64,000 bases of DNA, from NCBI GenBank assembly GCA_963853835.1, contig OY970820.1, forward strand, positions 46,412,907-46,476,906, written 5' to 3'. This document shows, one piece after another, positions 24,073 to 35,637 of the stretch. Both the position numbers and the translations under genes were made by a program. The stretch comes from Calendula officinalis. Taxonomy: Eukaryota > Streptophyta > Magnoliopsida > Asterales > Asteraceae. The stretch's first letter is position 1; every line of letters starts with the position of its first letter. A model generated the notes under the pieces. It ran no database searches, was not told the origin of the DNA, and saw nothing but the letters and a program-made list of their open reading frames with translations.

Positions 24073-24899
24073 TGTGACAACTCGATATTTTCGGTAGTTC
24101 ATCTCATTTCATTTCTAGAACTTTCCTTATTTAGAAAGTTTCTATATTTAGACATTTCTATTTTTGGCATCCTAACACACAACAAAACACCTATTTTTAC
24201 ACCACACATTAGTGTTTGACTATTTTAGTCAACACAACATTATTACTTTCTTATGGTGACACACATTGAGCTAAAAACATTTCTAAAATGATAATTTTAT
24301 TGGTTAAGCAATAAAAAAATTGAATTTAATCTAAACGTGACTCGAATGAACCAACCATCTAAACCCGACCACCATGTGGTCGAGCACCCTTGCTCGTGCC
24401 CTCCCTTGTTCGGCCAAACCCCTTGTGGGTGAGGTTGAATGCTTCTTTTCTTTTCGATCTTATCCATAATTTTGTGGTTATCTACTTGAGATTCAAAGAG
24501 AGTCCTAGTTCTATCACAATTCCAACACTTAACCCTAATCCTCTACTATAAATACTACTATAAACTTAACCTTAATCCCTCTTTATCCCCTATTCGGCCG
24601 AAAGCTCCACACCACCACCATCTTCATTCGATTTCGATCCCAAGCAACCACAAACAATCCCGTTCGATCCCTAGTTCGTTTGCACCAAGGTATGATAACG
24701 AAGCTTTCACTTGTTTTCCTTCTTGCTTTCGATTTCTATTCTGTAGAACCGAGACCTAGGCCGAAGGACAAGAGGTCTCGGCATTTGCTTGTTCTTGATG
24801 CCCGACGTGCATGCAATCATGCATGTCAATGGGCTTGCTTGATTTACTCGTTTGATTAGTTATGTGTATCAATCGGTTGTTCATTGAGTTTAAACCTTG

Positions 24900-25700
24900 T
24901 GATCTATTGCTCAAACCCTAGATTCGAACCCTAGATCAATCCTAGATGTGACCGGATGCCCTAGATCTAGAACCATTGTATTGCTAAACCTTAGATCTAG
25001 CTAAACCATCTACATTTCTCGAACCCTAGTTCGATCTAGCTTGAAACCCGTAGGGTTTTGGCCTAATCAGCCAACCCTAGCCGAACCTAACCCTAGTTGA
25101 CCTACATGTTTGACTATTTGACCTAGATTGACTAGATTTGACTTTCGTTGACCAAAACCTATGCTAAACCGGAACCCATGACCGAACACTAAACCCTAGT
25201 CGAAATCTAGTGGACCAATGTTGACTTTTGTTGACTATTTTGACCAATGTTGACTCTAGAATGGACTAATTTTGACCCATAAGTCAAACCGGGTCAAGGC
25301 CGGATCTTGACCCAAACTGTGGACCCAAACCCGAATACCTAATCGGGCCAAGGCCCGTACTTGGCCCATTCGATCTATCTTAGTCCATCGGGCCCAAACT
25401 TTAGTTGGCCCATTAGTATCCAAGCCCATTTGGACCAAAGCCCAAACCTTTGGCCACTTATACCCAAACCGAACCCAATTGGGCCCAAGCCCAATCCATG
25501 GCCCAATCCAATCGGACCTAAGTCCAATGTGAGGCCCAAGTGGCCCAACCTAGTGGCCCGTTAAGCCCATTTAGGCCCATTAAGCCCATTAGGCCCAAAC
25601 TAGGCGCATTAAACCTAACCCAAGCCCATTTCATTTCATTTCATTTCGAAGCCCATTTCATTTCATTTCGGCCCATTAAGGCCCAATGATCCAAGTTCAT
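24900..25700 (+). promoter_or_regulatory. Telobox and TGGGCC (site II) cluster in the LTR
   Basis: Between about 24910 and 25200 the telobox core AACCCTAG occurs at least six times. Between about 25290 and 25690 the GGCCCA/AGCCCA (TGGGCY) motif occurs more than twenty times, often in tandem such as 'aagcccattaggcccaaac'. In plant housekeeping promoters these two motif types act together, through telomere-repeat-binding and TCP factors. That they act here is an inference. Confidence 0.6.
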
Positions 25701-26529
25701 TCGATGTCACAAAACATAAAACATAACATTAGTTGTATATCTTATATCGTATCTAGAATCGCCTGTGTTAGCTTAGTCTAATTAGAAAGTTATATCATTT
25801 AGGAAGCTAGGAGTCTTTGAAGGATTCCTCTGTCCTTATTGACGCTAAGCTTTGCCCAGGTGAGTCCACAGACCCCTTTACTCTTTTACTGTTTTATAAA
25901 CTTTAGGGTGGAAAACATAAACAAACGCTACTGTTTTACTATGACTATACAACAACATCTATACATTTTCATTATCGCGTTGGCATGATAAACAATTATT
26001 ATACCGGACTAAGGTGCCAACAATCATTAACTAGTGGATCTAGACCATGGATATGCAGATGGTACTATTGGCTGACACTCATCCTCCCAACATTATTTGA
26101 TCACTACTTGGTTTATCCAAGACATCTTTCGGGAGTGTATATCCATAAAAGAACGATAACATACTGGAGTTGAAGTGTTGATTGTGGACTTAGGGGTTGG
26201 TATATTAACTCAATAGACTAGCTACCTGTTGGGGATAACAGTCATGCGATGTCAAACATAACAACTTGTTCAACACATTTTCATAAACAAAACTAGTAAT
26301 TGTAGATCTTCTACAATTACACTTCACTTTTCATATTCACTTCTCATATCATATGAGTGTTGAACCTTATACATTTTCAGTCATAAACCATTTTCATAAC
26401 AAACATTTTGGGTAGCAAACACTTTACTTTTCATACAACATTAACCCTGTGGATTCACTCAACATTATTGTTGACCCTTTTATATTTATGTTTTTTCAGG
26501 TGATTAGGTGCAGTGGAACTGGAGGATAT

Positions 26530-27157
26530 TGTTGGAATATGCTTCACGCGTATAACATATAGTTATATGGCTAGTTGTTTGTGAGCCTAAAGGGTCACAC
26601 ACTTAAACACTTAACACCATAAGATATATATTGTAATTAGGGTAATTGCATTATATATTAATATAAGCTACATGCTTGTATATATTAAAGGTTAATATTA
26701 ATTGTTAATATTGGAACTTTATTGTGAGGAAACTAGAAGGAACAAAAGCTAGGGACTAGAGTGTTAATGAACCTATTGGTTTATGGAAGGTTAATAAAGG
26801 AGATTAGGGCAACCTAATCCCCTCTCGCTTGTCCCCATTCGGCCGCACCTCCAAACACACACACACTCTAGCTTTGCTTCCTCTTTGCTTGAAGATTTGG
26901 ACTAGCATCCCTTGTTGTTCTAGCACAAGTGTTGTGTGGATCAACTTTAGAGGTATTCTCCATTGAATACTTGGTTTTCGTCCGTCACAATCCTCAACCG
27001 ATTCCTATTGATCAAAGGCAACTAGGGTATGGATTCTCATACTATTCTCTTTGATTTCTTCATTAGTTTAATTGTATGATTTAATATTAGATCCGTTTAT
27101 GGTGATTATATTTTTCCGCTGCGTTTTGGTTATTGTTTAAACCGAAAATCACTATTA
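26530..27157 (+). mobile_element. Copia solo LTR nested in the long LTR
   Basis: It starts TGTTGGAATATGCTTC at 26530 and ends CACTATTA at 27157, flanked by the duplication GATAT (26525-26529 and 27158-27162). It is a diverged relative, in the opposite direction, of the LTRs at 46462-47114 and 53205-53857. All share 'cacgcgtataacatatagt', 'tgagcctaaagggtcaca' and 'ttttccgctgcgttttg'. The 3' terminus is TA rather than the usual CA, as in the other two LTRs. Confidence 0.9.
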
Positions 27158-27420
27158 GATATGATCAGTGGGATTGTCGTGAGCCATGAATACAACATTA
27201 AGTTTACGAACAATCATTTCATTTCAAAACAATTTCTATTTTAGGAAACTTACTATTTTTGGGAACTTTCTATTTTTAGAAAGTGAAACTACTTTTATTT
27301 TTCGTTATTGCGTGGTTGTTTGTTTACTTAATTTTTGCTATGTTGTCATGAACGTTACACCTCCGTTCTTCCGCAAAACATTTTAAATGAAGTAAAACTC
27401 ATTTTTGGCGGGATGTGACA

Positions 27421-30400
27421 AAGATTGCCCGTGAAATGGCCAAGAAATGTTTGAAATCTGAAGATCGTCCGGATATTATATCTAGAGTTTTTAAAATTAA
27501 GCTAGACTGCCTCATAAAGGATTTTAAAGAAAATCATATTTTTGGTCACGTAAAAGGAGGTAAAAATGCAACATATATTAGACAGTTTATATTTAAATGT
27601 TTGTTTTTTTATATATATTTATTTTCTTATTTTTAATTTTTTTTCCTAAATCTCAGTTGTTTACACTATTGAGTTCCAAAAAAGGGGTCTTCCACATTGC
27701 CACATATTATTATGGCTTGAGGCACAAGACAAGATAACTGCAGAAACAAAAATAGATGAATTTATATCAGCAGAGATACCCGATAAAGAACAGGAACCGG
27801 AATTGTACCAGATTGTTACCAATCAGATGATGCATGGCCCGTGCGGTTCTGAAAATCCAAGATGCCCTTGCACTGTCAATTTCAAATGTACAAAAAAATT
27901 TCCAAAACAGTATAACGAATCAACTTTTATCGATGAGACTGGATATGCAATTTATAAGAGGAGAAATGACGGTAATACTGTAAGGAAAAGTGGAATAGAT
28001 TTGCACAACGGTTATGTCGTGCCATACAATCCAGGTTTGCTTAGGAAATACCAGTCTCATATAAACGTTGAATGGTGCAACCAAATTGGTTCCATTAAAT
28101 ATATGTTTAAGTATGTAAACAAAGGACCAGACAGGGTTACTGTTGCTATAGAGGGCGAAGAGATTGACGAAATAAAAGATTATTATGATTGTAGGTATCT
28201 TTCGGCGTGTGAGGCAACCTGGCGTATATTCCAATTTGACATTCATGAAAGGACACCTTCAGTCGAAAGGTTGCCCTTCCATTTAGAGAATGAACAGTCT
28301 GTAGATTTTGATGCAAAGGAAAGTATTGATTACGCGTGAGATAAGTCATCTGTAAATGAAACCAAGTTTATAGCATGGATGGAACTAAACGAGAGAGATC
28401 TAAAAGCCCGTGAACTCCTATATGTTGAGATCCCCCAGTATAATGTTTGGAATCAGCAACAACGTATTTGGCAGAAAAGACAAAGAGGAAATACACTTGG
28501 GCGTATACATCATGTCCCCCCCCCCCCCCCTCATGGGGTGAATTTTATTATTTACGTGTATTACTAAACAAGGTAACATGGCCGAAAAACTGGGATGAAC
28601 TCAAGGAATGGCGCGGTGTTCTTTATCCATCATATAGAGATGCGTGTTTTGCCTGTGGGCTTCTACAAGACGACAAGGAATACATTGATGGGTTGTTGGA
28701 AGCAAGTTTTTGGGGAATGGGTGGTTATCTCGTTCTTTTTTTGTCATGCTCCTCATGACTGATAGTATGTCTCGTCCCGAGTTTGTCTGGGAAAAAACTT
28801 GGCATGTTTTGGCAGAAGATGTGTTAAACGTTGAACGAAGGAAGTGTAACGATCCAGGTAATATATTTAAACAATTCATTCCATTTAGTGTCCATTTAAT
28901 CACTACTTTTTGTATTTATTTATATTCTTTCATAATCTTATCGTTTATTAGTGCAGAATTACAACTTTCTGACACACAAATGATGAATATATGTCTTACG
29001 TATATTGAACACATGCTGCTTTGTAATAACAAGAGTTTGAAGTCTTTTTCAAACATGCCATATCCGGATCAAGAATACACGATGGAAAATTACAACCGAT
29101 TAATATATGATGAGGAATCGTACAACAAAGATGAACTCCGCGAGCATCATCAAACTCTTTATGCCAGCCTTACATCAGAACAAAAACGTATCTACAGAAC
29201 AGTCATGGACGCCGTTAATAATGAAAAGGGTGGAATGTTCTTCGTATATGGTTATGGTGGTACTGGAAAGACTTACCTGTACAAAACTATGTCTGCTGCA
29301 TTACGTTCCCAAGGGTCAATAGTATTGAATGTTGCATCAGGTGGTATTGCGGCCCTTTTGTTGGATGGTGGTAGGACGGCTCATTCCAGGTTTGCACGTA
29401 TTTATTATCCTCGGCCACAATAGTATAATATTTAATTGTAGACTTCGTATGCTAATTGTTAATTTTGTACTCATTCTAGGTTTGCAATTCCTATTAATGT
29501 GGTGGAAGATTCATTGTGCCACATATCCGCTAACGGTGACCTTGCTGAGTTGATACGAAAAGCAAAGCTAATTATCTGGGACGAGGCACCAATGATTAAC
29601 CGATATTGTTTCGAGGCATTTGATAGAACTCTGAGAGACATATGCAAGCAAGACCCTTCGATACGATCAAAAGCTGTGTTTGGTGGAAAAGTTGTTTTGT
29701 TTGGTGGTGATTTTCGGTAAATTCTTCCTGTTATTCCAAACGGTTGTAGGCAAGACATGGTTCATGCGACGATCAATGCTTCATATCTTTGGGACCACTG
29801 CACTGTCTTGAATTTAACAGTAAACATGAGGTTGGGTTCGGGAGCATCTGAAAATGATGGTGAATCGTTAATAGAGTTCCCGGACAACATGCTGATTCCA
29901 GAGTCTGATGATAACATGGGGCTATTATCCAAGAAACATACCCTCAGTTGCTGGATAATCTATGGCAACGCAGCTTTTTTCAAGATCGAGCCATTCTTGC
30001 TCCCACACACAAAATGGTTGACATCATAAACGAACAGATGCTTTCTTTAATTCCTGGAGAAGAAAAGACATACGAGTCATCGGACTCGGTTTCTGCTGCA
30101 GATGAAGATGATACTATGTTTAACCTTGATCTTTACACCACTGATTTCTTGAACAGTATAATAATGTCAGGCGTCCCGCAACATATCTTGAAGTTAAAGA
30201 TCGGCGCTCCGATAATGTGTATGCGGAATATTGATCAGAAAGCTGGATTGTGCAACGGAACGAGACTTCAGATATTACGAATGGGGATGGATATAATCGA
30301 AGGTAAAATCATATCTGGCGGCAAGGTTGGTACAATTTGCGCGATCCCTCGAACTGTTATTAGTCCTTCCGACAACAAGATGCCTTTCAAATTGAATTGG

Positions 30401-30637
30401 AGGAAATTTCCTGTTCAAGCCTGCTTAGCTATGACCATTAATAAAAGTCAAGGTCAGACGTTGTCTCAAGTTGGTTTGTTTCTGCAAAAACCGGTATTCT
30501 CACATGGCCAACTTTACGTAGTTGTATCACGAGTTAAGAACAAGAACAGATTAAAGGTCATTTGTTGTGACAGAGATGGCAATTACACTAATTCAACAAC
30601 AAATGTCGTTTACAAAAAAGTCTTATTTCGTCTATAA
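27421..30637 (+). pseudogene. Helitron Rep/helicase, C-terminal half (HUH nuclease and PIF1-type helicase)
   Basis: This continues the protein interrupted at 24072. An exon to about 27560 (EMAKKCLKSEDRPDIISRVF) and an intron are followed by YTIEFQKRGLPHCHILLW; the HUH metal site is His-Cys-His at 27695-27703. The two-tyrosine nuclease motif KYMFKYVNKG lies at 28098-28127. The helicase has Walker A GYGGTGKT (29250-29273), Walker B IIWDEAP (about 29571-29591), GGDFR (about 29703-29717), CNGTRLQIL, and the final motifs ACLAMTINKSQGQTL and GQLYVVVSRVKN. Short introns lie at about 28858-28955 and 29391-29480. Lesions are TGA at 28337-28339, a frameshift at the C-tract (28516-28530), a frameshift near 28720, TAA replacing Gln at 29718-29720, and a frameshift near 29935. 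In plants this enzyme would drive rolling-circle transposition; this copy cannot. Confidence 0.9.
28516..28530 (+). repeat. Poly-C tract at a frame change in the helicase gene
   Basis: An uninterrupted run of about 15 C lies exactly where the reading frame must shift: RGNTLGRIHHV before it is in one frame and WGEFYYLRVLLNKV after it in another. Slippage in the homopolymer is the simplest cause of the frameshift. Confidence 0.85.
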
Positions 30638-30756
30638 ATTTTATGTAACATTTTTTCATGTATCAAATTTTGTACAAACTTGTCATTACAGCTATCGATT
30701 ATTATGTGATTTTAAAAGTATTAATATTTGTTCGTATGTTTCTATAATATATATCT

Positions 30757-30795
30757 TGAAGCATGACCGTCTAGTCGGGTGGGCTATGAAGCTAA
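30757..30795 (+). terminator. Helitron 3' terminus (hairpin and CTAA)
   Basis: A stem of GACCGTC with GGTGGGC (one mismatch, two G-T pairs) and a 6-base loop is followed by TATGAAG and CTAA, then T. This is the rolling-circle termination signal of the large Helitron. It parallels the better-preserved hairpin at 16686-16705. Confidence 0.7.
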
Positions 30796-31086
30796 TATAT
30801 AATAGTATATGAATATGAATATATGATTCTATTCAATTGATATATGTTAAAACTTAAAACCATTATTTTAAAAACTAAAGCACTTATAAATTAAAATGAA
30901 AAGTAAACATCTTGATGGAGTGTATTACAACTTTTACAAGTGTGAAGTGTAATAAACCATAGGGTTTAAGAAGATAAAATAATACAAAAGAAAGAGGTAG
31001 GGTTTATAGAGGCAAAATACAACACTCCCTAATTTCCCACCCATTTCCATCGTTATCTCCTCCAATCGAACTCGGAAAACTATTTC
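30796..31086 (+). promoter_or_regulatory. GYRB upstream region between Helitron end and leader
   Basis: Only about 290 bases separate the Helitron end from the first upstream ATG of GYRB. The stretch is AT-rich with no convincing TATA box at a fixed distance; the C/T-rich leader begins near 31020. If the promoter is longer than this, part of it lies in Helitron DNA. Confidence 0.4.
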
Positions 31087-31119
31087 ATGTGCGCACTGTA
31101 CATGAATGGCTCTTCTTAA
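31087..31119 (+). promoter_or_regulatory. Ten-codon upstream ORF overlapping the GYRB start
   Basis: ATG at 31087 opens a frame of ten codons (MCALYMNGSS) ending TAA at 31117-31119. It overlaps the GYRB start codon at 31106 in another frame. If the leader includes it, ribosomes reading it could not reinitiate at the GYRB ATG. Whether it is transcribed depends on the start site. Confidence 0.4.
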
Positions 31120-34100
31120 ACCTAATCTTTCAGCTCATTACTATCATTCTCTACGTTTAATTATGTCCGCAAGGTTCTGTTTACCCACTCATGGCCTCTC
31201 TGTTTCATCTTCGCCACCATCTGTCTTCCTAAAATCCAGGTAAAAATCCGATTAATTTCCATCAAAACTTAATCATTTCTCTATATAGTTTTTCAAATTG
31301 TTAAAATTTTGTTTTTTTAGGCCAAATTTGGGCGTGAGGACGCTATCGACGAACAGGCTATTGGTTCCGAGTGCTTTGGTACCTCCTAGGGTTTATATGT
31401 CATCTTCATCTAGCTCTGTTACTGAAGTTCGTAAAGTGAAAGATAGTTCAGATTCAGGTTCTAGTTCAGAGCATTATGGGTCTGAAAATATTCAGGTGAA
31501 GACGTTATGTTCAAATTTTATATTTTGACCTAATAGTTTATGAATTTGAAATTGATACCTCCAGAGAGCTTTTATTGATATTTTGATGAGTTATTATCAA
31601 TTTCAGAAGTGAAGTTAGTGTTTGTTTTAAGTGTATGCTGCATTATGTTGATTCATATTTATAGAAAAATACTATTTGGAGGTGTTAATAAGTTTAAATG
31701 TATATCCAAACACCCCCTAGAACTAGCAATATTTACAAATATTATATGTCGTTAATTTGTTGATTATATATATTAATTTTTTCTCAACTCAGATATTAGA
31801 AGGTTTAGATGCTGTGAGGAAAAGACCTGGAATGTACATTGGAAGTACAGGTTTTCGTGGTCTGCATCATCTGGTATCTTTCTTACTTTCTCTTAAATCT
31901 TAATTGCATTAATTCTTCGTTATTCCTTAGTTTAATTTTTTAATTTTTAATTTTTTAATATATATTTTTTGTTCAGGTTTATGAAATATTGGACAATTGT
32001 GTTGATGAAGCTCAAGCAGGATTCGCTTCAAAGGTTGAAATTGTGTTACTTGCAGATGGTTCAGTGTGCATTTCAGATAACGGTCGTGGGGTGTGCACTT
32101 TTATAAATTAATTTTAAAAATAATTATTTAAAACTTACATTTAATTGTCAAAATGAATTATTGCTTTCATGTTTCAGATCCCAATTGACTTGCATCCTGG
32201 CTCCAAAAAATCAGGAGTGGAGACCGTGTTGACCGTATGTTACAATATTCATCTTTTAACTGTTAATTTAAAAAAAAAAACATATTCTATCTTTTAACTG
32301 TTAATTAGTATCTTTTTTGTTTTCTTTTAATATTAATTAAATGGATTACTTGCAGGTTTTACATGCTGGTGGAAAATTTGGTGGGGCCAGTAGTGGTTAT
32401 AAAGTCTCGGGTGGTCTACATGGTGTCGGGTTATCAGTAGTCAATGCATTATCTGAGGTGTTTTTTTTATTAATATCTACATTTATTTTATAGTTTTTAT
32501 TTAATTTGCAATCTTATTTATTTTTTTAATATAATGAAGTCATTGGAAGTTACTGTTTGGAGAGATTTTAAAGACTGTCATCAAAGTTATACACGTGGAA
32601 AGCCTCATGAACCTTTAGCCTGTAAAGATCTTCCAGATAAATCACGCGATCGTACAGGGACATCTATCAAATTTTATCCTGATTCACAAAGTAATTTATT
32701 AATTTATCCCTTTATTTTTTATTTATATAAAATATTTATTTTTATTATAACTTGTAATTAATGCAGTATTTACATCTGGAATGGAGTTTGATTACGATAC
32801 TATTGCTGCACGAGTTCGGGAGCGAGCTTTTCTAGTTCCTGGGGTAAATTCTGTTAAATCTTTGTCGGCTTTTTTTTTTTTTTTAATTTCTAGATTATTG
32901 AGAATCAATTAGTTTATTAATAGTTTTTCATATTTGATTTGAATATTGATTTTTGTATCTTTTAATATATTGATAGTTAACTATTACTTTAAAAAAAGAG
33001 GATACAGATCCTGAGAAGAACCGATTTGATGAATATTGTTTTGCTGGTGGATTGGTTGAGTATGTGAAGTGGCTAAATGCCGATAAGGTGCTCTCAGTTT
33101 TCTATTTTATTATTTTCTTTTTTCTAATTATTTAAATTACTTAATTTTTTTTTTTTCTGATTTAGCAACCACTACATGATGTCTTGAGCTATAGAAAAGA
33201 ATCAGATGGGACCACTATCGATGTAGCTTTTCAATGGTAAATCCCAACATTTTATTACTCGGAATACTGAATATAAAATATAATAATAATATTTTAGTTA
33301 ATGAGATTTATTATGTAACTGTCACCAGGTGTTCAGATGCATATTCAGATACAATGTTAGGATATGCTAATAGCATACGTACAGTTGATGGTGGGACCCA
33401 CATTGATGGTATCAAAGCTTCACTAACAAGAACTCTCAATAACCTTGGAAAAAAGTCTAAGCTTTTTAAGGTATTTTCATTCAGTTAATTATAATTGAGT
33501 AAATTGCATAAATCGTCCTGTGGTTTTATGAAGTTTTGGATTTTGTCCTTCAATTTTTTTATATTACACGGGTAGTCCCTAATAATATTGAAACTTGTAA
33601 TATGTAAAGCAAAAAGGCATTTAATTTATGGACCATTGATGCTACAAGTTTCAAAATTTTGGACTATCTGTGTGACAAAAAAAAAAGTTGAGGGACAAAA
33701 TCCGTAATTTCATAAAAATCACAGGGACGATTCATGTAATTTTCTCTTTGTTATATGTTATCTCTTGGTGTTTTATATTATTAACATGAGCACTAATTAG
33801 GGCATGTTTGGGAAAGCTTATTAACAGGGCTTATGAGCTTATTAGCTTATTATGCTCCAAATTCAAGCTTATTTGGAGCTTAATAACTAATAAGCTCATA
33901 AGCCCCGTTAATAAGCTTTCCCAAACATGCCCTAAGTTAATTTCAGGAAAAGGATATCAGTTTAAGTGGTGAGCATGTGAGGGAAGGGTTGACTTGTGTA
34001 ATATCGGTCAAACTTCCAGATCCGGAGTTTGAAGGGCAAACAAAGGTAATTTATTATAAAGTATTAATTTTTTTATTCTTGATACTATTTAATTACTGAA

Positions 34101-35637
34101 AAATCTGATTTTTTTTTTATATATTTTTTTTTCAGACTCGATTGGGAAATTCAGAAGTGAGAAAGATTGTTGATAGTTCACTTCAAGAATTCTTGACTGA
34201 ATATTTGGAGTTAAATCCAGATGTGCTTGACTTAATTCTCTCTAAGTCCCTTAATGCTTTAAAGGTATTATTTTATTATTATTTTTGGATTTTATAATAA
34301 ATTAAAAGACTGAGTGAGTTGTGTTATGCTGACTAGGCAGCTCAAGCAGCAAAAAGGGCACGAGAATTAGAGAGACAAAAGAGTGTCTTAAAAATGTCAT
34401 CTTTACCTGGAAAACTTGCTGATTGTTCATCCACTGATCCTGAAATAGCCGGTATTTTATAAATAAATAAATTTGCTAATTTATTAAATAGCCGGTATAA
34501 AAAAAATAAATAAATAAAAATTTATTTATTTTTTGCAGAAATATTTATAGTTGAAGGAGATTCAGCAGGTGGTAGTGCAAAACAAGGGCGTGATAAAAAC
34601 TTTCAGGCTATATTACCTCTAAAGGGTAAAATTTTGAATGTTGAAAGAAAAGATGAAGCTGCAATGTACAAAAATGAAGAAATTCAAACTTTAATTCGTG
34701 CCCTAGGCCTTGGAGTAAAGGTTATTTTTCATTTTTTTAAATAAAAAGTATTATAAATTTAAGTTAAAGTTTCTTGTTTATAATCTTTTTGTGGTTCAGG
34801 GTGAGGAATTTAAAAAAGATAGTCTACGGTATCATAAAATAATAATCCTAACTGATGCTGATATTGATGGTGCTCATATTCGTACATTATTATTAACATT
34901 TTTCTATAGATATCAGGTACAACAGTAAACATTAAATAATAAAATTTGAATGATTACAAATAAGTAATTTTTATGAAAAAATGTTGCTTCATGCTTTTGC
35001 AGAGAGCTTTATTTGATGAAGGCTGCATATACGTTGGTGTTCCACCTCTATACAAAGTTTGTATTTTTCTCATAATGACAAAAATACCCTTTCATGATAA
35101 TCACTGATTTATTTTGGGTAATTAATTTAATTAATTATTCAGGTAGAAAGAGGGAAACAGATAACCTACTGTTATGATGAACTTCAACTTACAAAACTCC
35201 AGCATTCCTTCCCTTCAAATGCATCGTATAATATTCAGAGGTTTAAAGGTAAGCAAGCAGATGAATTAATATATTTATTATTATTTATATAAAATGCTGA
35301 TTAATATAATTATTGAAAAATTTATTTAGGGTTGGGAGAAATGATGCCATTACAATTATGGGAAACAACTTTAGATCCAAAAACGAGGTTGTTGAAGAAA
35401 TTGGTGGTTGAAGATGCAGCTGAAGCAAATGTCACATTTTCTTCACTTATGGGTGCAAAGGTAACTTTCAAATTCCAATTAAAAATATTTAATACATATA
35501 TCATAAGTTATTTTTTATTCTTGCACACGAATGCATAATGAAATGTCACATACAAAAATATTATTCAGGTGGATGCACGCAAGGAGATGATACAAAACAT
35601 ATCAAGAATGATGGATTTGAAGCATCTTGATATATAA
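31106..35637 (+). CDS. GYRB: DNA gyrase subunit B, organellar
   Basis: The ATPase and TOPRIM subunit of the type II topoisomerase that supercoils chloroplast and mitochondrial DNA with gyrase A. Twenty inferred exons: 31106-31239, 31321-31495, 31793-31873, 31977-32090, 32178-32234, 32356-32457, 32540-32690, 32767-32843, 32977-33087, 33166-33236, 33329-33470, 33947-34045, 34136-34264, 34337-34451, 34539-34720, 34800-34916, 35003-35056, 35143-35248, 35330-35460, 35569-35637. They join to 738 residues without a stop, close to the Arabidopsis proteins. The first 80-90 residues are Ser/Arg-rich, like an organelle transit peptide. GHKL ATPase signatures are DNCVDEA (Mg-binding Asn about 137), DNGRGIP and GGLHGVGLSVVNAL. 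TOPRIM signatures are EGDSAGGSAKQGRD (525 on) and LTDADIDGAHIRTLL (about 597-611), then QRFKGLGEM and the C-terminus HLDI. All metal-binding acids are present. Whether it serves chloroplast, mitochondrion or both cannot be read here. Confidence 0.96.
33493..33746. mobile_element. Foldback MITE in GYRB intron 11
   Basis: The left arm ('taaattgcataaatcgtcctg' with '..tttggattttgtcctt') and the right arm ('ttgagggacaaaatccgtaa' with '..agggacgattcatgtaattt') are inverted imperfect copies of about 110 bp. The 'agggac/gtccct' pattern resembles the MITE in MAP70 intron 5, so the two may be one superfamily. Confidence 0.7.
33799..33934. mobile_element. hAT-like MITE in GYRB intron 11
   Basis: Long, almost perfect terminal inverted repeats start AGGGCATGTTTGGGAAAG and continue for over 45 bp with one mismatch. 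The whole 135 bp can fold into one hairpin. The terminus resembles plant hAT-type MITEs. The right end lies only about a dozen bases before the exon 12 acceptor (AG at 33945-33946). Confidence 0.8.

Larger units (their letters stand above)
24073..27420 (+). mobile_element. Long solo LTR inserted in the Helitron Rep domain
   Basis: The borders are TGTGACAACTCG at 24073 and GGATGTGACA at 27420, flanked by the 5-bp duplication AAGAT (24068-24072 and 27421-27425). Removing it restores NPNWPKIAREMAKKC in the Helitron protein exactly. It is 3348 bp long, of which 633 bp are a nested Copia solo LTR and its duplication, leaving a 2.7-kb LTR. Long LTRs with this start are typical of some Ty3/Gypsy lineages, but no internal sequence remains to assign it. 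Confidence 0.9.
10715..30795 (+). mobile_element. Large Helitron with RPA and Rep/helicase genes (decayed autonomous type)
   Basis: The proposed 5' end is TCTTATCTTATATAAG at 10715, preceded by A. The 3' end is CTAA at 30792-30795, followed by T. It is preceded by an imperfect hairpin (GACCGTC...GGTGGGC, 30765-30784) that matches base by base the end of the minus-strand Helitron at 16673. Between the ends lie an RPA70-like gene and a RepHel gene in the same direction, the gene set of plant autonomous Helitrons. Both genes carry stops or frameshifts. Nested inserts are a minus-strand Helitron (16673-19234 or 19619) and a solo LTR (24073-27420), so the ancestral element was about 14 kb. Confidence 0.75.

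Noticed and set aside
25256..25564. Open frames rich in Pro and Trp within the solo LTR
   Set aside because: They are translations of the tandem GGCCCA motifs, not genes.
27920..28349. Minus-strand open frames opposite the Helitron Rep domain
   Set aside because: The plus strand carries the recognisable HUH and tyrosine motifs; these are shadows.
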